DNA of 64,000 bases, taken from Gammaproteobacteria bacterium. GTDB lineage: Bacteria > Pseudomonadota > Gammaproteobacteria > Xanthomonadales > Wenzhouxiangellaceae. A program made the position numbers and the translations under genes. Shown piece after piece: positions 10,406 through 18,881 of this stretch; position 1 is the stretch's first letter; the number at the start of each line of letters is the position of its first letter. The notes beneath the pieces are model-generated. The model searched no databases. It was not told the DNA's origin and was given only the letters and a program-made list of their open reading frames with translations. The stretch covers positions 1 to 64,000 of the forward strand of contig JAJFKY010000001.1 in the NCBI GenBank assembly GCA_021772975.1, read 5' to 3'.

Positions 10406-11497
10406 ATGACGCAACAAACCCCGCTGTATCAACAGCATCTTGAACTGCATGGCCAGATGGTCGACTTTGCCGGCTGGCAACTGCCGGCACGCTATCAGGG
10501 CGTAATGGAAGAACACCACGCGGTGCGCCAGGCAGCGGGAATATTTGATGTTTCGCATATGACCATCGTAGATATCAGCGGCGCCGACGCGGCGGCTTTT
10601 CTACGCCGGCTGGTGGCCAACAATATCGATAAGCTGACCACCCCGGGTAAAGCGTTGTACACCTGCATGCTCAATGAGGAAGGTGGCATTCTGGACGACC
10701 TGATTGTGTACTATTTTGCCGAGGGCGATTACCGCATCGTGGTCAACGCCGCTACCCGGGCTCAGGACCTGATCTGGATTCACCAGCAGGCCGCCGGTTT
10801 CGAGGTGGATATTGCCGAGCGGGCGGAGTTGGCTTTGCTGGCGGTACAGGGACCGCGGGCGGAGCAGCAGCTGTGTCAGCAAATGAGTGAACAGGCTGAT
10901 GCCATCCGGTCACTTAAACCGTTCAACGCCCTGCGGGACGGCGAAACCACCATTGCCAGGACCGGTTACACCGGTGAGGACGGTTTTGAAATCATGCTGC
11001 CGGCCGCTGCGGCTGTCGCGCTGTGGCAGGGTTTGATTGAGGCTGGGGTAACGCCCTGCGGCCTGGGTGCGCGTGACACGCTACGGCTGGAAGCGGGTAT
11101 GTGCCTGTATGGACAGGATATGGACACCTCGGTGTCACCGTTGGAGTGCGGGCTTGGCTGGACAGTGGCCTGGGAGCCGCAGGACCGGAATTTTATCGGT
11201 CGCGACGCGCTTGAAGTGCAAAAATCGCAGGGCGTCACACGTCAACTGGTCGGTCTGGTGATTGATCAACGCACGGTGATGCGCAGCGGCTACAAGGTTT
11301 TTGTGGCTGGCAGCGAAGCAGGCGAGATTACCAGCGGCACTTTCTCACCCAGCCTGGAGAAGCCTATCGGCATGGCTCGCGTCAGCAGCACGGTCGAGGC
11401 TCACTGCGAGGTGGAAATCCGTGGTAAACGGCTACCCGCCAGGGTGGTCAAGCCGGTTTTTGTGCGACGTGGGAAAATCCAGCCAGGCATCGCCTAG
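10406..11497 (+). CDS. gcvT: Glycine cleavage system aminomethyltransferase T
   Basis: TPLYQQHLELHGQMVDFAGWQLPARY, FDVSHM, ARTGYTGEDGFEI, GLGARDTLRLEAGMCLYG. Confidence 0.95.
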   Translation: MTQQTPLYQQHLELHGQMVDFAGWQLPARYQGVMEEHHAVRQAAGIFDVSHMTIVDISGADAAAFLRRLVANNIDKLTTPGKALYTCMLNEEGGILDDLIVYYFAEGDYRIVVNAATRAQDLIWIHQQAAGFEVDIAERAELALLAVQGPRAEQQLCQQMSEQADAIRSLKPFNALRDGETTIARTGYTGEDGFEIMLPAAAAVALWQGLIEAGVTPCGLGARDTLRLEAGMCLYGQDMDTSVSPLECGLGWTVAWEPQDRNFIGRDALEVQKSQGVTRQLVGLVIDQRTVMRSGYKVFVAGSEAGEITSGTFSPSLEKPIGMARVSSTVEAHCEVEIRGKRLPARVVKPVFVRRGKIQPGIA

Positions 11498-11507
11498 CAG
11501 GCTCTGG

Positions 11508-12401
11508 TTAAGTCAGCGGTTTCCTGCCGAGTACTGATCTGACCCGCTTTCTCAGACTGATGGCCAGTGGCTGGCTGATCAGCAGGGCTACGGCTGTATA
11601 CAACACGTAATTCAACCGGGTCAGGTAGGAATATTCGTTAAAATCTTCCGGTTCCGGTTCAGGTTGCTGCACTGCAGGAGGCTCATCCCGAGCGGTATCA
11701 GCATCGGGCTCGAGTGGTATTTCCGCGGCAAACGGATGATTACCAGGTTCATATTGATAATTTTGCAGCACGGCAAAAACATCCGCCTTGCGGCGTTCGT
11801 TATTGTAGCCCTGCAGCCACCAGTTATCCTGATCTGGAGGAAAAACAGGTGCACTGGTCCGGCGCAGAAAACCGGTGGCATAGATCACATTCTCGAGCAC
11901 GAACATGTCGTCTTCGCAGAGTATCGAAAACATATTGGCAATGCTGGGTATATGAATGTCATCAATCACCAGCAGGCCACCCTGGCGCAGGTGCGGATAG
12001 AGATAGTAATACTCCAGTTCGGGAAATGGATAAGCATGGGGTCCGTCCAGCAGCACGATATCCAGCTGGCTGGTAAACCGATAAGCGGGCAAGGTGGTTT
12101 GGGTGGGGCCGATAATGTACTCGGTTGAACCTGTTTCAAGCAGTTCGGATTGCTGCACCGCCGAGATACTCTGAGTATCTGCTCCGCCTACCATATCCAG
12201 CGCAAACACCTTATGGCTGGGGCTGATATTTGAAAACAGCAGCGTCGATTGTCCGGAACCCGTTTCCGCGGTCTGCCGGATATCCATCTCAGCCGCATAA
12301 TCCGTGATGGCCCGCAGTACCGGTTCGCCCAGAATGCCGACTTTATGAAAAGTTGCCGGCAGCTGATAAATTTTTTCCAGTGTTTCTGTTAGATTTTTCA
12401 C
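11508..12401 (-). CDS. Class I SAM-dependent methyltransferase-like protein with C-terminal hydrophobic segment
   Basis: AETGSGQSTLLFS, LDIVLLDGPHAYPFPELEYYY, GGLLVIDDIHIP. Confidence 0.65.
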   Translation of the reverse strand: MKNLTETLEKIYQLPATFHKVGILGEPVLRAITDYAAEMDIRQTAETGSGQSTLLFSNISPSHKVFALDMVGGADTQSISAVQQSELLETGSTEYIIGPTQTTLPAYRFTSQLDIVLLDGPHAYPFPELEYYYLYPHLRQGGLLVIDDIHIPSIANMFSILCEDDMFVLENVIYATGFLRRTSAPVFPPDQDNWWLQGYNNERRKADVFAVLQNYQYEPGNHPFAAEIPLEPDADTARDEPPAVQQPEPEPEDFNEYSYLTRLNYVLYTAVALLISQPLAISLRKRVRSVLGRKPLT

Positions 12402-12813
12402 TTGCTGTATCCAGTTCTGAGTGTCCCTACTCGCTTTACAGAAAATGTTCAGGCCGTTGATGAGTCAGAATTCTCATCAGCCGGCGCTCGATGGTCCGCT
12501 GGCTGATCACTGCCGCTATGAGTGACTCCGAGCACAGATTGTTGCTTGCCGATGCCCATTGTTTGCGGCGCTGTGTGTCCAGCCGCCGATGATAAAACAG
12601 CGGCCGGATAAGCAGTGTCAACGCCACACAGGCCTATGATTTTACTAAGCTTTATGTCTTTTCAGCAGCACCGATACGAGCTGGTGCAAAGCCCGTCTGC
12701 TCAATCCGGGATGGTCGCCCGGACGATTGTTCGGGAATATCGCGCCAAGTCTTGAAGATAACCCCGACATCCGGCACTATTCCGCTATTCGTCAACAACA
12801 CGGGAAGCAAGCC

Positions 12814-13200
12814 ATGAGTGATATACCCAAAGACCTGGTCTATACCGAAAGCCACGAGTGGCTGGAGGAACAGGACGATGGCAACTGGCGGGTGGGTATT
12901 ACCGATCATGCCCAGAGCCAATTGGGCGAGCTGGTTTATGTGGAGCTACCGGAAGTTGATGCTGAGATCGGCAGCGGCGATGCCTGCGGAGTGGTGGAAT
13001 CAGTCAAGGCCGCGTCGGATATCTATGCGCCCATCACCGGTACCATTGTGGCGGTTAATGAAAGCCTGACGGACGAACCGGACCTGATCAATACCGATTG
13101 CTACGGTGACGGCTGGCTGTTCGATATCAAGCCCGATGATTCCGAACAGCTGGAAGCACTGCTGAGCGCCGACGATTACGCGGATTTGACCTCCGAATAA
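12814..13200 (+). CDS. gcvH: Glycine cleavage system protein H
   Basis: YTESHEWLEE, GITDHAQSQLGELVYVELPEV, ESVKAASDIYAPITG (lipoyl-Lys motif); ATG at 12814. Confidence 0.95.
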   Translation: MSDIPKDLVYTESHEWLEEQDDGNWRVGITDHAQSQLGELVYVELPEVDAEIGSGDACGVVESVKAASDIYAPITGTIVAVNESLTDEPDLINTDCYGDGWLFDIKPDDSEQLEALLSADDYADLTSE

Positions 13201-13288
13201 TGGCTTCCGACCGACCCATGGATACCGTACCATCGCTTCACTAAAGGACGCAGACAGCAGGCCACGCTGCTTTGGCCAGGGCAAGCCA

Positions 13289-13804
13289 GTGTACGCCGAG
13301 TACCATGACAATGAATGGGGTATTCCGGTTTATGATGACCGGGTGTTGTTTGAGTTTCTGATTCTGGAGGGTGCCCAGGCGGGACTTTCCTGGGAGACCA
13401 TTCTGAATAAGCGCGCGGGCTATCGAGCTGCTTTTTGTGATTTTGATCCTGCGCGTGTCGCTAACATGAGTGACGACGAGCTGAACGCACAAAAAGACAA
13501 TAGCGCCATTGTGCGCAACCGGCTGAAAATCTTCTCCACCCGTAAAAATGCCCGGGCATTTATAGCCATACAAGAGGAGTTTGGCAGCTTTTCCGACTAC
13601 CTGTGGCGTTTCGTGGATGGCACGCCTGTCAAAAATCATTGGGAGGCCTTTCAGCAAGTCCCGGTATCGACCCCGGTCAGCGATGCCTTGTGCAAAGATT
13701 TAAAACAGCGCGGCATGACGTTTGTCGGCTCAACCATCATATATGCCTATATGCAGGCGGTGGGTCTGGTGGATGACCATTTGACCAGTTGCTGGCGTTA
13801 TTGA
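13289..13804 (+). CDS. tag: DNA-3-methyladenine glycosylase I; true start probably upstream of the called GTG
   Basis: YAEYHDNEWGIPVYDDRVLFEFLILEGAQAGLSWETIL, C-terminal DDHLTSC; in-frame RCFGQGKPVY precedes the GTG. Confidence 0.85.
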   Translation: MYAEYHDNEWGIPVYDDRVLFEFLILEGAQAGLSWETILNKRAGYRAAFCDFDPARVANMSDDELNAQKDNSAIVRNRLKIFSTRKNARAFIAIQEEFGSFSDYLWRFVDGTPVKNHWEAFQQVPVSTPVSDALCKDLKQRGMTFVGSTIIYAYMQAVGLVDDHLTSCWRY

Positions 13805-13848
13805 GGGCTGTGCCGGTCAGCATGCGGTCAGACCGGTAAATGCAAAAA

Positions 13849-13874
13849 TCAGTCACCGTCTGGGCGGTGACTGA
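13849..13874 (-). terminator. Rho-independent terminator downstream of the metalloprotease gene (minus strand)
   Basis: TCAGTCACCG...CGGTGACTGA perfect stem; on the minus strand it is followed by TTTTT. Confidence 0.75.
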
Positions 13875-13940
13875 CCATCAACTGCTGAAATATTCAGCAT
13901 CGGTTTTAGCGCTCTAGCAGGCTAAGAACCAGCCCTGGTC

Positions 13941-16892
13941 TCACTGCGCGGTGGTACTCAGTGTATCCAGTAGTATCCCGCCGGCATAACCGCTGGCAGT
14001 ATTGGGTGGTGTATTGAGGTGGGCTAGCAGCTCAAAGTTATCCCTGGATCCAATCCGGGCATGTGGCCAGCTGTAGTCTCGCTGACTGCTGTCACAACCA
14101 ACCAAGGCTACCGGCAAGTCACTGGTGGTACGCCATAAACAAGATACTGGCGTATTGGCATGGCTGCTGCTGATGGTAACCGTGCAGGTGGTCGCACCGG
14201 TGGCCACTGTGCAGGGACTGTCGCTGCTTAACGTGCCATTAGGATTATTACCTTGTGGCTCCTGTGCGGTGGTGTTGAGTGTATCCAGCAGTACTCCGCC
14301 GGCATAACCATTGGCATCATTAGGCGGCGTACTGACATGAGCACGCAATTCAAAACTATCACTGGACTCTACCCGCGCGTGCGGCCAGGCATAATCACGA
14401 TCAACATTGCCACAACCCACATAGGAAATCGGCAAGCCACTGGTGGTACGCCATAAACAAGATACCGGCGTATTGGTATGCGTGCTGCTGGTGGTAACCG
14501 TGCAGGTGGTCGCACCGATAGCCACTGTGCAGGGACTGTCGCTGTTCAATATACCACTGGCGTTATTGCCTTGCGGAGCCTGTGCGGTGGTGTTCAGCGT
14601 ATCCAGCAATACACCGGCGGTATAACCGCTGGCATTATTGGGCGGCGTACTGGCATGGGCACGCAGCTCAAAACTATCACTGGATCCAACCTGGGCATGC
14701 GGCCAGCTGTAGTCCCGCTGACTGCTGCCACAGCCAACCAAAGCCACTGACAGACCGCTGGTGGTGCGCCACAGGCAAGCTATCGGTGTATTTATGTGAG
14801 TGCTGCTGATGATGACTGTACAGGTCGTCGCGCCAGACGCCAATGTGCAGGGGCTGTCACTGGTTAAGGTGCCGGTGATCTGAGTACTCTGTCCAAACGC
14901 TGACTCGGTAGCCAGGGTGGGCGCCGCACTGTAAATAGCCTGGGCAACTGTGCTGCCAATCGCATAGCCAGGCTCGTCAAATGGCCTGCTGGAGTGCGCT
15001 TTTAAAGTAAGCAGACAACAGTTACTGTTGGCATGCGGCCACGCAAATGCAAAATTCGCTGTATTCCAGCACTCGGTCGCAGCCAGACCTGAACCACTGC
15101 CGATCCAGGTACATGCCCAGAGCGTATTGGTTTTGGAACCCGTCACCTGCACCGTGCAATTACCTCCCGGAGTGGATGACAGACTACACGGCGCATCACT
15201 GCTTAGCGAACCCGCGGGGGTTCCATAAATGACCTCCACAGCGACCGGGCCATGCAATAATCCAGCTGGCGCTTCAATCACGCCAAAGTTCTCACGGTAT
15301 TGAAATACCGCCAGTTCGGCAGGCAATTCGGTTGCCGCAAGCGTCACCGATAATGTCCCGCTCTCACCCTGGACAGCTGCAACCAGTTGCCATTCATTAT
15401 TAGGCAAGGTTTTTTTGTATAACCCGGTACCCACATCCAGGAAATGATCCCGCCAATCAATATCCACACTGCAATGGCTCGCACCGTCGCTCAGATCGCA
15501 GATCAATGCATCTGTATTCACGCGTATATTGGTATTTGCAATAGATACTGTACCGACTCGATTAACGATGTTGGTCAGACTGCCAAATCTTGATAACTGT
15601 TCGGTAAAGCGATATTGATCAATGCGTGAATCGTCGGCATACAGCCAGGTATACGCATCGGAGCTCAGGATATCCTGAGAACAATCCAGATTACTTTCCT
15701 GCAAAGCTATCTCGAAGGCTTCTCCGGTCTGCTCATCAATCGAAAAGAAAGCGCTTTGATAACCGGTACAGGCCAGGGTGGGGTTCAGCAAAAAATCCAG
15801 ACTATAGTGCAGCAGGCATCTACCATCGGGGTCCCCTGCCAATCTGATACAGGGCAGCGGAGAGAGATTTGCCAGTTCCTGGGTATCACTAATAACGGAT
15901 ACCCTGACCAGGGATGTGACCGTTTCATTGGTCTGGGGGTCAATCACGCTGGCGGTCAGAAGATGCTCTCCAGGGCGCAAAAAGCCTTGGATGTCAGCAC
16001 CACTGCCAAGCTCACCATCAATGCTCGACTCCCATACCGGTGTCAGCGATCCGCCCGCGCCAAAACCGGCACCGAAGCTGGACCCAAAACCTGTATTGTC
16101 AGCAACATCAGCCAACAGACGGTTTCGCCCCGCCGGTAGTACATTTCCGTTGCGAGGTTCCAATATACTGACATTGACGGTCTGGTTAAAAAATACATTG
16201 TTAAAGTGACCAATGTCTCTTTGAGTAATACTCGTATGTGGATCACAGCCACCGTTCTGCCTGGTCATGATATGGTCAGCTTTACCAATGATATTAAGAT
16301 GTCCAAGTCCGATCGCATGACCGGCTTCGTGCTTAAGCACCTCAATGGCATTAGAAAAAATGATTGCGCAACCAGCTGGCCTACTTCCGGTATAGAACAC
16401 GAAGTTTTCAACATTAACGTAGATATCTACTTCCAGTAACTTTGGAACCTGACCAAAGCCTGGAGTGGACACTGTATTCTGCGCTGACATACGCCTAATG
16501 GCAGCCGCGGCCTCAACCCCCAGGCCGATATTGTTAAGCCAGTGATTTAGAGTGATCTCGTTTTTGCCATTGCGGATTGCACTTGTATTGGGTGGGCCTG
16601 ATACCGGACAACCAGGCACACCATTGAGGCCATCCACAAAAGTACATCCGGGTGAAATTTCAAGATAGTCTTGCGGACGCAGATTGTTCCAGTCGCTCAT
16701 CGCATTAAGCAACTGGTTGCGGGGCATTATACTGTCCCCGCCTTGATCGGGCAGTTCACCATGGCCGATCGTCATCCGTACCGGGTAAGTGTCCCATTTC
16801 GCGACACTATCACTGCCACCGGCATATACACTCACGCTACCCAGTAATAGCATAACGAGAACCATGCTTTTGATTGTATTAAGGATTTGCAT
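13941..16892 (-). CDS. Secreted matrixin-like zinc metalloprotease with tandem C-terminal repeats
   Basis: KHEAGHAIGLGH matches HExxHxxGxxH, with downstream HIM Met-turn; signal peptide; three ~106-aa repeats (SDSPCTV...CLWRTTS...WPHA). Confidence 0.8.
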   Translation of the reverse strand: MQILNTIKSMVLVMLLLGSVSVYAGGSDSVAKWDTYPVRMTIGHGELPDQGGDSIMPRNQLLNAMSDWNNLRPQDYLEISPGCTFVDGLNGVPGCPVSGPPNTSAIRNGKNEITLNHWLNNIGLGVEAAAAIRRMSAQNTVSTPGFGQVPKLLEVDIYVNVENFVFYTGSRPAGCAIIFSNAIEVLKHEAGHAIGLGHLNIIGKADHIMTRQNGGCDPHTSITQRDIGHFNNVFFNQTVNVSILEPRNGNVLPAGRNRLLADVADNTGFGSSFGAGFGAGGSLTPVWESSIDGELGSGADIQGFLRPGEHLLTASVIDPQTNETVTSLVRVSVISDTQELANLSPLPCIRLAGDPDGRCLLHYSLDFLLNPTLACTGYQSAFFSIDEQTGEAFEIALQESNLDCSQDILSSDAYTWLYADDSRIDQYRFTEQLSRFGSLTNIVNRVGTVSIANTNIRVNTDALICDLSDGASHCSVDIDWRDHFLDVGTGLYKKTLPNNEWQLVAAVQGESGTLSVTLAATELPAELAVFQYRENFGVIEAPAGLLHGPVAVEVIYGTPAGSLSSDAPCSLSSTPGGNCTVQVTGSKTNTLWACTWIGSGSGLAATECWNTANFAFAWPHANSNCCLLTLKAHSSRPFDEPGYAIGSTVAQAIYSAAPTLATESAFGQSTQITGTLTSDSPCTLASGATTCTVIISSTHINTPIACLWRTTSGLSVALVGCGSSQRDYSWPHAQVGSSDSFELRAHASTPPNNASGYTAGVLLDTLNTTAQAPQGNNASGILNSDSPCTVAIGATTCTVTTSSTHTNTPVSCLWRTTSGLPISYVGCGNVDRDYAWPHARVESSDSFELRAHVSTPPNDANGYAGGVLLDTLNTTAQEPQGNNPNGTLSSDSPCTVATGATTCTVTISSSHANTPVSCLWRTTSDLPVALVGCDSSQRDYSWPHARIGSRDNFELLAHLNTPPNTASGYAGGILLDTLSTTAQ
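13942..14895. repeat. Three tandem 318-bp repeats within the metalloprotease gene
   Basis: TGCGCGGT/TGTGCGGT landmarks at 13945, 14263 and 14581 are exactly 318 bp apart; encoded repeats are clearly homologous. Confidence 0.9.
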
Positions 16893-17481
16893 GAGCAATC
16901 ACCTCCAGCAGATCGGATACACGAACGTCCGGCGCAGCCGCTGACGGTTCACCACTGTAATAAGACTCGACCTGCGCATCCGTCTTAAAAATGGGCAACC
17001 CTGATTTTGATTTCAGCAGCGTTTCACCGCTGCTGCTGGTATCGATATTGAACACTGTGGCTTTTCTGGCCACCGAAACGTTGATAGCGTTAAGCCTGTC
17101 CTGCATAAGCATCACCACCACTTGTTCACCGATATCCAGCTCATAAAAATCTGAATGCTCGATTCGATAACGCTGACCTTCGGCATCGGTGTACTCACCA
17201 CCCAGGACATAAACTTCAATGTTCTGATTGGCGTTGATCGCTTTGTAACCTTGCACGGCGCGTAAGGTATAAATGGTCACCACATGCACTTCATCGGAAT
17301 ACAGATAGCCTTCCTGGCTGGCGTATTCTAGTTGTAATTCACGCTCAGCGTAGTGCTTGCCCAGAACTTCAAAATGCCCGGCAATTTCAGTGTAACCGGC
17401 ATAATATTCCAGCGAGCGTTGCGCATTAATACCACTGCTGAATAGCAATATGGCGATTGTTAATAGGTATTTTTTTTTCAT
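16879..17481 (-). CDS. Secreted hypothetical protein, translationally overlapping the metalloprotease
   Basis: Signal peptide MKKKYLLTIAILLFSSGINAQ; stop overlaps the start of the next gene. Confidence 0.65.
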   Translation of the reverse strand: MKKKYLLTIAILLFSSGINAQRSLEYYAGYTEIAGHFEVLGKHYAERELQLEYASQEGYLYSDEVHVVTIYTLRAVQGYKAINANQNIEVYVLGGEYTDAEGQRYRIEHSDFYELDIGEQVVVMLMQDRLNAINVSVARKATVFNIDTSSSGETLLKSKSGLPIFKTDAQVESYYSGEPSAAAPDVRVSDLLEVIAHANP

Positions 17482-17500
17482 TTTCTTTCCTTAATTCATT

Positions 17501-17528
17501 ACTACAAAATTACGAATAATTTCGTAGT
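17501..17528. promoter_or_regulatory. Imperfect 12-bp-arm dyad upstream of the 17481 gene
   Basis: ACTACAAAATTA-cgaa-TAATTTCGTAGT, one mismatch. Confidence 0.5.
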
Positions 17529-17588
17529 TAGATCACATAGTTTCCCTGCCGTGCTCATTTTTAAGCTTCTCCGGATAGGTTTTTTAAA

Positions 17589-18008
17589 TTATCTTGGCAG
17601 TCGGTACAGAGCGACTAAATCAAGCACTAAGATGACTGAAATCGACACCAGACTGATGGCGAAAAAAATCGAACGCAAGCGCTTGATACTGGCGTAATAA
17701 GCCAACATGTGCAGCACTCTGCTGATCAGCCAAACGCCAGCCAGAATGGTCAGCCAGTAAGGCTCAACACTGACAACGACCCCCACTCCGGTAAGCATGC
17801 CAAAGGCATAAATACTTTCATTGGTATTGGCGTGAGCGCGTGCAGACCGGAACAAGAAACGGCGATGATCAGGTGTTATCGGATATCCGGCGATGTGTCC
17901 ACTGAATATACCGACCAGATCCGCAACCACCAGCTGAATGACCAACAGCGCACCGGATAACGCCAGGCAAAACAGCACACCTGCATACGCTGTAGTATCA
18001 ATCTGCAT
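17589..18008 (-). CDS. MAPEG-family membrane protein
   Basis: Four-helix membrane protein; FRSARAHANTNESIYAFGML, WLISRVLHMLAYYASI. Confidence 0.82.
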   Translation of the reverse strand: MQIDTTAYAGVLFCLALSGALLVIQLVVADLVGIFSGHIAGYPITPDHRRFLFRSARAHANTNESIYAFGMLTGVGVVVSVEPYWLTILAGVWLISRVLHMLAYYASIKRLRSIFFAISLVSISVILVLDLVALYRLPR

Positions 18009-18197
18009 GCGGGACTGCAGGTCCGGTGAAAAAATCCAGCGCCACCGATACCTGGTGATGTTGTTGCTGTGCTGTTCGCATACTTGATACTCCTGTTTTA
18101 GGCGTCTTATCTAAACGGCTACCGGTAGCAGCGCGTTGACTTACCATCCCAATATTCAAAATTCTGGCGGACCGGATTAGCTGGCCAACAACATAAT

Positions 18198-18240
18198 GTT
18201 GACGGTGACAATATTGACTTATTATATTGTCGCTGTCAAC
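18198..18240. promoter_or_regulatory. Candidate TetR operator: 16-bp inverted repeat, 11-bp spacer
   Basis: GTTGACGGTGACAATA (18198-18213) / TATTGTCGCTGTCAAC (18225-18240), two mismatches. Confidence 0.7.
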
Positions 18241-18248
18241 ATCTGGCG

Positions 18249-18845
18249 ATGAAAACAAAAAAAACCTACCATCACGGCAACCTGCGGGAAGTATTGCTGA
18301 ACGCGGCATTGGAGATTCTGGATAGCAGCGGCGTAGAAGCTGTCAGTATTCGCGCTATTGCACGTATGGCGAATGTCAGTCATGCCGCTCCGGCCAATCA
18401 TTTTGCTGATCGGCGGGCTTTACTAACAGCCATCAGCGTGCTCATATTCAAGCAACTGGCGACTACCATCGACACCGCATTAGCCAGCGGTCCGGCTGCC
18501 CGCAAGAAGCGTATTAAGGTATTTGCCGATAGCCTGCTGGAATTTGGATTGAACTATCCACATCGATACAAGCTGATGTGGCGGCGCGATCTGTTGGATG
18601 ACGACGATTTAGAACTGCAACAGACCATGGACGGCATTTATGCGGCTTTACTGGCAGAATTAAGCAGCAACTCATTTCCCAGTAACTACAGCAGCGACAC
18701 CTTTGCAATCGCTCTATGGTCGCTGGTGCATGGTTATGTTTCCATGCGCCTGGACGGCAATTTTGAAGCCCGGCAGGATGAGATCAGCGGCCAGCCGCGC
18801 CATCATGCCATGCTGGATTTATTTTTGCAGGTGGTTGATTGTTGA
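18249..18845 (+). CDS. TetR/AcrR-family transcriptional regulator
   Basis: YHHGNLREVLLNAALEILDSSGVEAVSIRAIARMANVSHAAPANHFADRRALL helix-turn-helix. Confidence 0.92.
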   Translation: MKTKKTYHHGNLREVLLNAALEILDSSGVEAVSIRAIARMANVSHAAPANHFADRRALLTAISVLIFKQLATTIDTALASGPAARKKRIKVFADSLLEFGLNYPHRYKLMWRRDLLDDDDLELQQTMDGIYAALLAELSSNSFPSNYSSDTFAIALWSLVHGYVSMRLDGNFEARQDEISGQPRHHAMLDLFLQVVDC

Positions 18846-18881
18846 GCCAGACAGACTGCCGGAAGATGCTACATGCTCATC

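Noticed and set aside
12402-12813. Possible glycine riboswitch upstream of gcvH
   Set aside because: No recognisable tandem aptamer core; the region lacks the expected conserved motifs by eye.
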